A stretch of DNA of 57,379 bases from Nocardia uniformis NBRC 13702. Its GTDB lineage: Bacteria > Actinomycetota > Actinomycetes > Mycobacteriales > Mycobacteriaceae. This document shows, piece after piece, positions 35,253 through 43,860 of this stretch. Positions within the stretch are counted from its first letter, which is position 1; every line of letters begins with the position of its first letter. The notes below the pieces were generated by a model, which worked only from the letters and a program-made list of their open reading frames with translations, did not search any database and was not told the origin of the DNA. A program made the position numbers and the translations under genes. The stretch is from the NCBI RefSeq assembly GCF_001613345.1, contig NZ_BDCE01000025.1, forward strand, positions 1 to 57,379, written 5' to 3'.

Positions 35253-36230
35253 ATGGATGCACCCGAGTTCTTCATGCCCTACGAGCCAATGGGCAGCAAC
35301 CCTGCCGAGGCCGAGGCCGAACAGGCCATGTGGACCTGGCTCGAACACTACGATCTGGTCCCGTCGGAGTTGACTCGACGGCGAATGGAACGGACCCGAC
35401 CAGCGCGAATGTATGCGCTGTGGTGCCCGTGGGCCGATGCGGAGGAGCTGGCCCTGCTCAGCGAATACACCGCCTGGGCCTTCATTGTGGACGACCAGTT
35501 CGATATCGAAATCCCGGATCCGCAACGATGTTTGCACACCATCGCGGCCCTGAACGCGGTCTACGACGGCGGGCGGCCGTCGGGCGTGCTGGCGGTCGCC
35601 TTCGCGGATCTGTGGCGGCGGCTGTGCGAGGGCCGGTCGGCGGATTGGCGCGAAGCGGTGCGCGCCGAGATCCGCGGCTGGCTGTGGACCTACTACACCG
35701 AAACCATCGGGCGACTGACCGATCACCTACCCGATATGGATACCTATCGGGCCCACCGCCGAGATTCGGTGGCACTGTTCGTCTTTCTCGATATCAGCGA
35801 GCGCGCCGAGGGTGTGGACCTCTCCCCCGCCGCCCGGCAGCTGCCCGCCATGCGCCTGCTGCGCGAGGCCGCCGTCGAACATATGGGTCTGCTCAATGAC
35901 ATTCTGTCCGTCGACTCCGATGAGGCCTCGAGCTACCTCTACAACTCGGTACTGCTCGCCGAACACCACTACGGGCATTCGCGTTCCGAGGCCCGCGATC
36001 TGGTGAATTCCATGCTCACCGGGTTGATTCACCGCATGAACACCGCCATCGACCGGTTACCGGCGGAACTCGACGTCGCCCAGATCACCGGACGTGACCG
36101 GGCCGACACACTGGCCACCGCGCGCAGTTACACCGTGTACGTGCGCGCCAATCTCGACTATCACTATCAGGCGGCGCGGTACACCAGCGCGCCTCGCGAA
36201 GCGCTCGAACACGGGTTACCGCTCACTTGA
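35253..36230 (+). CDS. Class I terpene synthase
   Basis: The 325-residue protein is a bacterial class I terpene cyclase, single alpha domain. The Asp-rich motif DDQFD (D80, D81, D84) and the second metal site N215-D-I-L-S219 are visible. The third ligand of the NSE triad is shifted: position 223 is Asp and Glu is at 224, so the triad is NSD or out of register. An RY pair near the C-terminus ('AARYTSAP') fits diphosphate binding. It converts a prenyl diphosphate to a volatile or cyclic terpene; the product cannot be predicted. The polyprenyl synthase gene begins 106 bases downstream and probably supplies its substrate. Confidence 0.88.
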   Translation: MDAPEFFMPYEPMGSNPAEAEAEQAMWTWLEHYDLVPSELTRRRMERTRPARMYALWCPWADAEELALLSEYTAWAFIVDDQFDIEIPDPQRCLHTIAALNAVYDGGRPSGVLAVAFADLWRRLCEGRSADWREAVRAEIRGWLWTYYTETIGRLTDHLPDMDTYRAHRRDSVALFVFLDISERAEGVDLSPAARQLPAMRLLREAAVEHMGLLNDILSVDSDEASSYLYNSVLLAEHHYGHSRSEARDLVNSMLTGLIHRMNTAIDRLPAELDVAQITGRDRADTLATARSYTVYVRANLDYHYQAARYTSAPREALEHGLPLT

Positions 36231-36335
36231 CCAGATATCGAACCGATTACCGACCATCACGGCCGTTGCCGAACTGAAATCCCGCCTCGTACCCGCGATT
36301 CGGGCTAGTGATGGGACGATTAGCATCTTCTACGC

Positions 36336-37559
36336 ATGGCCTCCCAGCTGCCGCCGGTTGCGCCAGGGGAGGCCGTGTCCGAGCGAGTGGGACCAATCAT
36401 GCGCGCCTCGAATCCGATCAAACATTTTGTGGGACAACACCTCCAGAACACGCGTCGACCGCTGCCGGCCCGGGCTCTGGTCACCGAGCTGGAGCGCCCA
36501 CACACCGGCGATGCCGGGCACCGGGGACAGACCGGCTTCGATCCGGCCACCGGTGAGCGCACGGCGCGCAGACAGCTCGCCGACGCCCGGTACGCCATCG
36601 AACCGGTCTTGCGCGCGGCCATCGCGTCGCTGGCGGAACCCTTGGATCGGATGGCGGGCTACCACTTCGGTTGGTGCGATACCACCGGAGCGGATGCTCC
36701 GGGCGTACAGGGGAAGGCACTGAGACCGGCGCTGACCCTGGCCGCCGCGGCGGCCTGTGGCGGCGAGGTCGCGGACGCCGTGCACGCCGCCGCGGCCGTG
36801 GAGCTGCTACACAATTTCTCCCTCGTACACGACGATGTGATGGATTCCGACGACACCCGGCACGGCCGCCCGACCGTCTGGCGGGTCTGGGGTGAAACCA
36901 ATGCCACCCTCCTCGGAGACGCGCTGCAGGCTCTGGCGCTCGGTGTGCTGTCGGACGGTGTACCCGAACCGGTCACGGCCGAGGCGGTGATTCGGCTGGC
37001 GCGCACCACGGTGGCCCTGTGTCAGGGTCAGTACGAGGACTGTGCGTTCGAAACCCGCCGATCGGTGAGTGTGGACGAATACTTGGCGATGGCTGCGGGT
37101 AAGACCGGTGCGCTACTCGGATGTTCCTGTGCCCTGGGGGCTCTGTGCGCCGGAGCCGACCATCGTGTGGTCTCGGGCATGCACACCTTCGGCCGCGAAC
37201 TGGGCGTGGTCTTCCAGCTCGTCGACGACGCCATGGATATCTGGGGCGACCCCGCTATTACCGGTAAGCCCGCACACAGCGATCTGTTGCACCGCAAGCA
37301 GTCCTATCCGGTGGTCTGCGCGCTGGCCTCGGATACCTCCGCCGGACGGGAACTGGCGCGGATGTATCAAGCGCGCCACCCGATGACGGCGTCGCGCGCG
37401 GCACGGGCGGCGGAGTTGGTCGAGGCGGCGGGTGGACGGCAACGCACCATCGCGCGAGCGGCCACGGCCCTGCGTTCTGCGGTCGACGCGCTACCGCCCG
37501 ACGCGGCATCAGGTGACCTGCTGGCGCTGGCTCAGCTGGTGGCGCACCGGAATCGATAG
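36336..37559 (+). CDS. Polyprenyl diphosphate synthase with N-terminal extension
   Basis: The 407-residue protein is a trans-prenyltransferase: GKALRP near residue 130, first Asp-rich motif DDVMDSD (from D166), and second Asp-rich motif DDAMDIWGD (from D297). It makes a farnesyl-, geranylgeranyl- or similar diphosphate from IPP. Before the catalytic core there are about 85 extra residues rich in Pro, Gly and Arg. ATG 36336 is given; ATG 36399 ('MRASNPIKHF') is an alternative that still leaves an extension. Prenyltransferases with disordered N-termini beside terpene cyclases are known as cargo of family 2 encapsulins, but no shell gene is in the window. It converges on the ROK gene with 7 bases between. 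Confidence 0.88.
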   Translation: MASQLPPVAPGEAVSERVGPIMRASNPIKHFVGQHLQNTRRPLPARALVTELERPHTGDAGHRGQTGFDPATGERTARRQLADARYAIEPVLRAAIASLAEPLDRMAGYHFGWCDTTGADAPGVQGKALRPALTLAAAAACGGEVADAVHAAAAVELLHNFSLVHDDVMDSDDTRHGRPTVWRVWGETNATLLGDALQALALGVLSDGVPEPVTAEAVIRLARTTVALCQGQYEDCAFETRRSVSVDEYLAMAAGKTGALLGCSCALGALCAGADHRVVSGMHTFGRELGVVFQLVDDAMDIWGDPAITGKPAHSDLLHRKQSYPVVCALASDTSAGRELARMYQARHPMTASRAARAAELVEAAGGRQRTIARAATALRSAVDALPPDAASGDLLALAQLVAHRNR

Positions 37560-37566
37560 CGACACA

Positions 37567-39102
37567 TCAGATCATCGACCGATCCGGCAGTACCGGAACC
37601 GACGCCGGATCGGACAGTACGGTGCGACGGGCGGATTCGATCGCGCCGAGCAGTATGGCGTCCTCCCCCAGTCGCGCCGCGACAATATTCAGTTCCATCG
37701 CCGGGGCCAATGACCGCCGACCGGCCAGTTGCCCTTCGATGGTCGGCGCGAGCCAGGGAAACCATTGCGCCAGTGTGCCGCCCAGCACGATCTCATCGAC
37801 ATCGAGCAGGGCGGTAATGGACAGTACGGCGACGCCGAGCGCCCGTGCGGCGAGATCGACAGCCGCACGGGCACGTTCATCGTCCTCGCCCAAGGCGGCA
37901 ACGAGCCGATCCGACGCGGCGGCGAGCCCGGCACCGCGCAGCACCTCGCCGAGTCCGGCGGCGGTGAGCACCGCCTCGGGTCCGGCGTAGCAGACCAGGC
38001 AACCATGTGCGCCACATACGCAGAGTGGCCCGTCGACCGCGACCGGCATATGACCCGGCTCCCCGGCAATCCCCTGGCTGCCGACATGAATTCGCCCATC
38101 CAGGACCACCCCGCCACCGATCCCGGTCCCCGCCTCGATCAACACCAGCCCGCGCCGCCGCCGGGGTCGGGCGTGAAATTCCGCCAGCGCGGCGGCGTTG
38201 CCGTCATTGATCACATCGACGGGGCATGGGATGCCGGAGAGCCGATCAGCGACCAGCTCCCCGAGCCGCACCGGGTGCAGCCAGCCGAAATCCGGTGCTA
38301 CAACGACAGTTTGGGCGGGATCGTCGCGCACCGGACCGGCCATGGCGATAACCACGCGCACCAGCACCGGATCGGCGATCGCTCCGATCGAGCAGTCCGC
38401 GGGTGGCAACGACGCGCCCGACGCGCGGTCCATGCGCAACCCAGCCCCCTCGGGACTGTTGCCGATATTCGGTTCGCGGCCGTGTCTGACCACCCTCGTC
38501 ATTCCGGCGTGTTTGTGGCCGGAATCCACAGCCCGCGACCGTGACTCCCGGTCGACAGCATGCGGGGATGTCGGGGGCAGCGCCGACACCACGCTGTCGA
38601 TCTCGGTAGCCGGGCCGTCTACGCGAGACTCGGCAGCGCCCACAGCGCCGTCGGAAGGTAGCGGCGACGCGGTAATCGCACCGGCCGCGCGGCGCACAGC
38701 CGCGGCGACCGCGTCGGCCATCCGCTCCGGCGTCCCAGGGGCGCAGCGATGCGAGGTCGCGTTCCGCCACACAATGACACCGGAGAGGTCGGCGACCACC
38801 ACCCGCAGCTCCTCCGCACTGATCTGCACGGCGACCGCCAGCGCGCGTTCCGGTACCAATCGAAGGGGTCGTCCCGGCCGCCCGCGACCGCCACCGCGCA
38901 GTGCGTCGTCCTCGCGCACCAGTCCGCGCTCCTGGAGATCGCCGACCAGTGTGGTCACCGATCCGTGTGCCAGCCCGGTGGCCGTGGCGACCTCCGAGCG
39001 TGCGCACGGTCCGTGGTCGGCGATATGGCCCAAGACAAGGCCGAGGTTGCGTCGGCGCACGGCTGCGGAGTCGCTGGGGCTGCCCTGGGATGCGTGGTCC
39101 AC
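37567..39102 (-). CDS. ROK-family transcriptional regulator carrying an internal insertion
   Basis: The 511-residue protein has an N-terminal winged helix (about 15-75; 'RSEVATATGLAHGSVTTLVG'), the first ROK half, and a C-terminal ROK half with 'IEAGTGIGGGVVLDG', 'GEPGHMPV' and the zinc site 'CVCGAHGCLVC'. ROK repressors are normally about 400 residues. Between the halves are roughly 100 extra residues (about 155-250) of low-complexity, basic sequence, and this DNA contains a complete copy of the 82-bp palindromic element. The frame is maintained. GTG 39102 starts about 7 bases after a candidate -10, so the mRNA may be leaderless. A sugar ligand is expected from the family; it may act on the divergent esterase gene. 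Confidence 0.85.
   Translation of the reverse strand: MDHASQGSPSDSAAVRRRNLGLVLGHIADHGPCARSEVATATGLAHGSVTTLVGDLQERGLVREDDALRGGGRGRPGRPLRLVPERALAVAVQISAEELRVVVADLSGVIVWRNATSHRCAPGTPERMADAVAAAVRRAAGAITASPLPSDGAVGAAESRVDGPATEIDSVVSALPPTSPHAVDRESRSRAVDSGHKHAGMTRVVRHGREPNIGNSPEGAGLRMDRASGASLPPADCSIGAIADPVLVRVVIAMAGPVRDDPAQTVVVAPDFGWLHPVRLGELVADRLSGIPCPVDVINDGNAAALAEFHARPRRRRGLVLIEAGTGIGGGVVLDGRIHVGSQGIAGEPGHMPVAVDGPLCVCGAHGCLVCYAGPEAVLTAAGLGEVLRGAGLAAASDRLVAALGEDDERARAAVDLAARALGVAVLSITALLDVDEIVLGGTLAQWFPWLAPTIEGQLAGRRSLAPAMELNIVAARLGEDAILLGAIESARRTVLSDPASVPVLPDRSMI
38497..38575. repeat. 82-bp palindromic element embedded in the ROK coding frame
   Basis: The left arm at 38497-38529 matches the 14170-14202 arm at 28 of 33 positions. 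The right arm at 38541-38575 matches 14215-14249 at 27 of 35 positions. The 11-base centre corresponds to the 12-base centre of the other copy. Translated on the minus strand it encodes about 27 residues ('HAVDRESRSRAVDSGHKHAG' region) without a stop. Confidence 0.75.
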
Positions 39103-39109
39103 ATATCAG

Positions 39110-39137
39110 AGACTAGGCTGGCAACGATTTATTTCAA
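39110..39137 (-). promoter_or_regulatory. Candidate promoter of the ROK gene (leaderless)
   Basis: On the minus strand TTGAAA (39137-39132) and TAGTCT (39115-39110) are separated by 16 bases, close to the housekeeping consensus. The ROK GTG lies 7 bases after the -10, so transcription would begin at or next to the start codon. The surrounding 60-base divergent gap is AT-rich and probably also holds the esterase promoter. Confidence 0.5.
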
Positions 39138-39162
39138 CCATTGACGTATTTAGAGGTCGCCC

Positions 39163-40698
39163 ATGCCCGCAGCACCGCTCAGCCGCCGGACCCTCCTGAT
39201 CGGAGCGGGTGCGCTGGCCCTCGCCACCGCGTGCGCGCCCGCACGAACCGCCTCCCAGGCGGCCGATACGGTCACCACCACCTACGGTCCGGTTCGAGGT
39301 GTGCGACGCACCACCGGCACCGCCTTCCTCGATATCCCCTACGCCCAGCCGCCCGTCGGTGAACTGCGCTTCGCCGCACCCGCACCGCCCACACCATGGC
39401 GGGAAACGCGCGACTGCACCGCCTACGGCCCCACCGCACAGCGCAAACAGCTCGGCGAGGTGACGGCGATCCCCGAACCCAGCATTCCGGGCGACGGCAT
39501 CCTGAATCTGAATGTCTTCACCCCCGACCCGACCGCGAAACTGCCGGTGCTGGTGTGGATTCACGGTGGCGGCTTCGTCGCGGGCAGTGCGGCCAGCCCC
39601 TGGTACGACGGCGCGTCCTTCAATCGCGACGGGGTGGTCGTGGTGTCGGTCGGCTACCGGCTCGGCGTCCAGGGCTTCCTGCACGTGGAAGGTGCGCCCG
39701 ATAATCGCGCGGTACTGGATTGGATCGCCGCACTGCGGTGGGTACGCGACAATATCGACCGATTCGGCGGCGATCCGGACCGGGTCACCGTCGCGGGCCA
39801 GTCGGCGGGCGGCGGCGCGGTATGGGCACTCATGGCCGCTCCGTCGGCGAAAGGTTTGTTCCGCGCGGGCATTTCGGCTTCCGGCGCGGTATCGCAGCCC
39901 AATGAGCGCGCGGAAGGGATCGCCGTATCCCAGTTGTTCACCGAACGCACCGGAACGCCCGCGACCGTAGCCGCGCTGCGCGACCTCAGCGACGACCGAA
40001 TCCTCGCCCTGCAAGACCAGCTGGGAGCTCCGGGCACCAGCACCGAATCCACCCCCGTGCTGGCGCTGGCCCCCTTCGCCGACGGCACCCTCATTCCGCA
40101 GTCCAGCACGGAGCTGCTGAAATCCGGTGCGGCCATGGATATTCCACTCATGCTCGGCTTCACCCGCGATGAATTCAATGCCATGACCCGCGATCAGCCC
40201 GCCACCGATGCCACCCTGACACCCGCCTTCGCCGCCATGGGCCTCGCCCCCGCCGATGTGGACGCCTTCCGCACCGCCTACCCCGGCGACACCCCGGCCC
40301 AGCTCATCGGCCAGGCCCAGTCGGATCTACTGCTGCGCGGCCCCTCCTACCGGGTCGCCGAAGCCCGCGCATCCCGTGGCATCCCCACCTGGTTCTACGA
40401 ATTCTCCTGGGCATCGACGGCTCCCGAATTCACCGGCCTCTCCTCCCACTGCCTCGATATCCCCTTCGCCTTCGACCTGCTGCAGGCCCAGGGCGTCACC
40501 ACCGTCGCGGGCGAGAACCCACCCCAATCCCTCGCCGACGCCCTCCACCGGACCTGGGTCGCCTTCATCACCGACCTGGACCCGGGCCCCACCTGGCCGC
40601 GCTACACCCTCGACCGGCGCGACACCATGATGTGGTCCGATTCCCCACACGTACAAGCGGATCCGTTCGCGGCCCAGCGCGCGATCTGGCTGCACTGA
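39163..40698 (+). CDS. Type B carboxylesterase/lipase, Tat lipoprotein
   Basis: The 511-residue protein has a twin-arginine signal 'SRRTLLIGAGALALATAC' with a lipobox Cys, so it is probably anchored outside the membrane. The carboxylesterase fold shows the oxyanion loop 'WIHGGGF' and the nucleophile elbow 'GQSAGGG' (Ser about 213). The early segment 'FLDIPYAQPPVGELRF' is the family signature, and the catalytic His is probably in 'SSHCLDIPFAF'. It would hydrolyse esters of lipids or xenobiotics. It is divergent from the ROK regulator across 60 bases, which makes it a likely target of that regulator. Confidence 0.9.
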   Translation: MPAAPLSRRTLLIGAGALALATACAPARTASQAADTVTTTYGPVRGVRRTTGTAFLDIPYAQPPVGELRFAAPAPPTPWRETRDCTAYGPTAQRKQLGEVTAIPEPSIPGDGILNLNVFTPDPTAKLPVLVWIHGGGFVAGSAASPWYDGASFNRDGVVVVSVGYRLGVQGFLHVEGAPDNRAVLDWIAALRWVRDNIDRFGGDPDRVTVAGQSAGGGAVWALMAAPSAKGLFRAGISASGAVSQPNERAEGIAVSQLFTERTGTPATVAALRDLSDDRILALQDQLGAPGTSTESTPVLALAPFADGTLIPQSSTELLKSGAAMDIPLMLGFTRDEFNAMTRDQPATDATLTPAFAAMGLAPADVDAFRTAYPGDTPAQLIGQAQSDLLLRGPSYRVAEARASRGIPTWFYEFSWASTAPEFTGLSSHCLDIPFAFDLLQAQGVTTVAGENPPQSLADALHRTWVAFITDLDPGPTWPRYTLDRRDTMMWSDSPHVQADPFAAQRAIWLH

Positions 40699-41170
40699 CC
40701 TCGCACACTCGGCGCGGGTACTGAGCCCTCACGAGTGATCGGTCCACCCTCTCGTCATTCCGGCATGCTTTGGCTGGGATGACGGGCGTCGTCAGGCGAC
40801 GTCATTCGGAGATACCGGTAATCGCCGATGCGGTGGCCGCGGCGGCACCCGGAATCGCTGACTGAGCCGCCGTCGCCCGGCGGGCCCAGTCAGCGAGTAA
40901 TTGATTCGCGCTACGGGAGTGAGTTGACGTTGAACAGCGCCCACATGCGGTCGCGGATATCGGTGCCGCGGGAGTGGACGGGCCAGTCGTGCGATCGAAG
41001 GCATGAGTAGCATCGACGCGTGAACATCTACTGGCACGCTGTCACACCGCCGCCCGTCGCCTGACCGGGCGCACCTGACGGCTTTCCCCTTCTCGCCGAC
41101 TCTCGGCGATATTGTCGTGCGCCCGTTGTGAATCCACTCCCCCATCGGAATCCGACGGAAGTTCACGACT
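40699..41170. other. Intergenic region with repeat remnant
   Basis: This 470-base stretch between the esterase and EamA genes holds the short hairpin at 40753-40784. A minus-strand open tail of about 37 codons ending near 40918 ('DIRDRMWALFNVNSLP') looks like a protein C-terminus but has no body. I see no intact gene here. Confidence 0.5.
40753..40784. repeat. Shortened palindromic element / hairpin
   Basis: CGTCATTCCGGCATGC followed by TTGG matches the outer part of the 82-bp element arm. It then jumps to GGGATGACG, making a compact hairpin whose outer stem pairs CGTCATTCC (40753-40761) with GGGATGACG (40776-40784). It looks like an internal-deletion derivative and may serve as a terminator for the esterase gene. 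Confidence 0.6.
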
Positions 41171-42148
41171 GTGCCGAATCCTGTTCTTCGCGCGGCCTCG
41201 CGCCGTGCTGTGCTCGAACCGAAACAACGACAGCTGGGCGGCAAGGCCGCCATCCTCATCGCCTCGGTGCTATGGGGAACCACGGGAACCGTTGCTTCCC
41301 AAGCACCCTCGGGTGTCCACGCCGCCGCCACCGGCTCGGCGGGTCTGGCCCTCGGTGGTCTGCTGCTATTGGTCACCTCGCGTGGCATTCCCGCCCGCAC
41401 CCGAAGCGAATGGTGGTTACTCGCCGCGGGTGCGGTGGCCGTGGCCGGGTATCCGATCACCTTCTATCCGGCGATCGCGCGGACCGGCGTCGCCGTGGCG
41501 ACGGTGATCACTCTGGGCAGCGCGCCGGTATTCGCCGGTCTCGCGGCCTGGGCCATCGGGGTCGCACGGCCGAACACGCGGTGGACGGTCGCGACAATCG
41601 CCGCGGTGACGGGTTGCGCTGTCCTGGTACTGGGTTCGGAATCGACCGGGGTCGACCCGCTCGGTGTCGCGCTCGCCGCCTGCGGCGGACTGTCCTATGC
41701 GGTGTACTCGCTCATCGGCGGGCGGCTCATCACCCGCGGGCGGCCCTCCGGGGCGGTCATGGGGGCGATGTTCGGTGGTGCGGCCCTGCTGGTGCTGCCG
41801 GTCGTGCTCGCCGCGAGTCCATCCTGGTTGCTCACCCCGCGCGGCGCTACAGTGGCGTTGTACCTGGCGCTGTGCACCACCTTCACCGCCTACCGCCTGT
41901 TCGGTTACGGCTTGCGGCACACCGCCGTTCAGGTCGCCACCACCCTCACCCTGACCGAACCGGCGGTCGCCGCGCTGCTGGGCGTACTGATCCTCGACGA
42001 GCGGCTGTCGGCCGCGTCCTGGTGCGGGCTGGCGGTACTCGCCACGGGTCTGGCGGTACTGACTACGCCGACACTGTCGGGTGGCCGCGGTGCACCCGCC
42101 CGAAGCGTCCGGGTGATTCGCCCTTCCATGATCGAAAAGCGGTCGTAA
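41171..42148 (+). CDS. EamA-family (DMT superfamily) transporter
   Basis: The 325-residue protein has ten hydrophobic helices in two EamA repeats, starting with the typical 'AAILIASVLWGTTGTVASQA'. The second repeat ends 'TLTEPAVAALLGVLILDERLS', a common DMT motif. Members export amino acids or other small metabolites; the substrate is unknown. The GTG at 41171 is used, with GGAAG about 10 bases upstream. The last 86 bases overlap the 3' end of a convergent AraC regulator gene. Confidence 0.9.
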   Translation: MPNPVLRAASRRAVLEPKQRQLGGKAAILIASVLWGTTGTVASQAPSGVHAAATGSAGLALGGLLLLVTSRGIPARTRSEWWLLAAGAVAVAGYPITFYPAIARTGVAVATVITLGSAPVFAGLAAWAIGVARPNTRWTVATIAAVTGCAVLVLGSESTGVDPLGVALAACGGLSYAVYSLIGGRLITRGRPSGAVMGAMFGGAALLVLPVVLAASPSWLLTPRGATVALYLALCTTFTAYRLFGYGLRHTAVQVATTLTLTEPAVAALLGVLILDERLSAASWCGLAVLATGLAVLTTPTLSGGRGAPARSVRVIRPSMIEKRS

Positions 42149-43097
42149 AGGCGGAGACGCTGGAGTAGCCGAGGCGGTCGGCGACATTCTCGACGGTCAG
42201 TCCGGCGACGAGCAGCTCCTCGGCGAGCAGTCCGACCGTCTCGCTACTGAGTTCGCGAAAGGTGGTGCCCTCGTCCGCGAGCCGCCGCCGCAGGGTACGC
42301 ACGCTGATATCGAGATCGGCCGCGATCCTGGTCTGGTCGGCCAAACCGCCACGGTGAATCAGGAGCTGCCGCACTCGTCCGCTGAGACCGGCGCGGTTCC
42401 TACGGCGCTGGATCAGATCGGCGCACTGCTGTTCGTAATAGCGGGTGGTCGCCGGATCCGCCTGGGGCAGTGGCAATTCCAGCGCGGCGGCGGGCAGGTG
42501 GATGACGGCGCGCGGGGCCCCGAATTCAATTGTCTCCGCACCGAGCAGGGTGGCGACCGTTTCATAGATGGGATGGGAATCGAACGGCAATTCCACATGT
42601 ACGGCGGGCAGGCGGGCGGGCACCAAGTCCTGCTGGATGGTGCCGATGGCGGCGAGGTCGCGTTCGGCGGCGAACTGCCTCAGGTCGGGCGGCAGCACCC
42701 GATCCTCGCGGATAATCAGGACCTCCTGACCGCGCTGGCGCAGTGCCAGATCGGCCATGGTGAAGGAGAGATCGATATAGCGCAGACCGATTTCCAGCAC
42801 ACTGCGCAGATTCGGCGAACTCATCATGGCGAAGCCGAGCACCCCCATCCGGGGCGGATGGCAGAGCAGTCCCGCGAGCAGACCGAGTCCGGGTTCGTCA
42901 CCGATCCGCGCGACGATATTGCGCATGACGGCGAGTTCCTGTCCGAGCGTAGCCTCCGCGCCCTGATTGCGTAGATCCGCCGCCTCGATCCCCGTACCGT
43001 CCAGCACGGACGACACAGTGAGCCCCCGCCCCGCCGCGAAATCGATCAGCAGGGCGGTACTGGAGATCGACCGCAGCCGCATCAGCTCATCCGACAC
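42063..43097 (-). CDS. AraC-family regulator with N-terminal Arabinose_bd domain
   Basis: This 344-residue protein belongs to the same large AraC group as the gene at 29507. An N-terminal ligand domain (about 15-200; 'GVLGFAMMSSPNLRSVLEIG' is typical) precedes a C-terminal helix-turn-helix pair (about 245-335; 'IAADLDISVRTLRRRLADEG' and 'VADRLGYSSVSAFTTAFR'). No clear target operon is adjacent: upstream is the transporter remnant on the same strand, and downstream it converges with the EamA gene, overlapping 86 bases. Confidence 0.9.
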   Translation of the reverse strand: MSDELMRLRSISSTALLIDFAAGRGLTVSSVLDGTGIEAADLRNQGAEATLGQELAVMRNIVARIGDEPGLGLLAGLLCHPPRMGVLGFAMMSSPNLRSVLEIGLRYIDLSFTMADLALRQRGQEVLIIREDRVLPPDLRQFAAERDLAAIGTIQQDLVPARLPAVHVELPFDSHPIYETVATLLGAETIEFGAPRAVIHLPAAALELPLPQADPATTRYYEQQCADLIQRRRNRAGLSGRVRQLLIHRGGLADQTRIAADLDISVRTLRRRLADEGTTFRELSSETVGLLAEELLVAGLTVENVADRLGYSSVSAFTTAFRSWKGESPGRFGRVHRGHPTVSA

Positions 43098-43157
43098 CCT
43101 TGAATCGTCGCAAACTGCGAGCGTCCACCTGGGCGGAATGACGATCAGCCGGACCGG

Positions 43158-43782
43158 TTATTTCAGCGCGTACTCCGCGCCACGGTTCGACTCCACCGGC
43201 GAGGACTTCGCCCCGTTCGCCTCCTCGATACCCTCGGCAGCCGGATTGGGCTGTACCAGTTGCGGTTTGCGCTCGAAGGGCGCCTTGGTCAGCACGTAGG
43301 CCAGGTTGGCGTCGAGATCATCACGGACCAACAGGACATTTGGAACAACGATGGTTTTGACATCGGCGGTCAGGCCGTAGGTGGCGGCGGGAATGACGCC
43401 TTCCTCGTATACCGGGCTCACCGCACGCATCTCGTCGAGCAGATCGACGAGATCGAGGAAGCGGACCTCATCGCGGGAGGTGGTGAAGAGACGGCGCGGG
43501 ACCATTATCGCGATCGAGCAGTCCCGTACCTCCGTCGAGGCGACGCCATCCGGACCGGTAGCTCAGGTAGATGAGCGGCAGCGTAGCTGCCAGGAAGACC
43601 ACCAGGTAGTACTGGCTGCCCTGCGGCAATGGCCGAAATACCTGCCACGGCACCAGGATCGCGACCGCGAAGGCGCCTACCGCGACGAATCGTTCGCCCC
43701 ACCCGGACAGTATCCGCGCGGGGCGTTGCTCGTCGTCCACCCCCAGCTCGGCCGGTGTAGCAAGATCGTGTCTGGCCGACAT
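43158..43782 (-). pseudogene. Deletion remnant of a TRAP permease / TAXI receptor operon
   Basis: Two incomplete reading frames abut. The upstream one (43782 to 43468) encodes the start of a TRAP transporter permease: a short cytoplasmic leader and two helices ('FVAVGAFAVAILVPWQVF', 'YYLVVFLAATLPLIYLSYRSG'), then quickly stops. The downstream one (from about 43505 to 43158) encodes the last 110 residues of a TAXI-family solute receptor ('PVYEEGVIPAATYGLTADVK', 'TIVVPNVLLVRDDLDANLAY'), without signal peptide or N-terminal domain. Intact proteins are about 650 or more and 330 residues. The simplest reading is one internal deletion that removed most of the permease and the first two-thirds of the receptor. 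Neither piece can function in transport. Confidence 0.7.
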
Positions 43783-43860
43783 GGCGCGACGCTTACACCG
43801 CACCGGTCGGTCTGCCCCGCATTCCCGGTATTCGACCGAGACTTCGTATTCGGCCGAGGA

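Noticed and set aside
40792..41460. A 222-codon minus-strand frame in the esterase-EamA gap
   Set aside because: Arg/Pro-rich composition with no motif, and it overlaps the EamA start in antisense. Only a short C-terminus-like tail near 40918 is curious, and it has no gene body.
43131..43144. GGCGGAATGACG upstream of the second AraC gene as another copy of the palindromic element
   Set aside because: Only about ten bases match the arm end, within chance for this composition.
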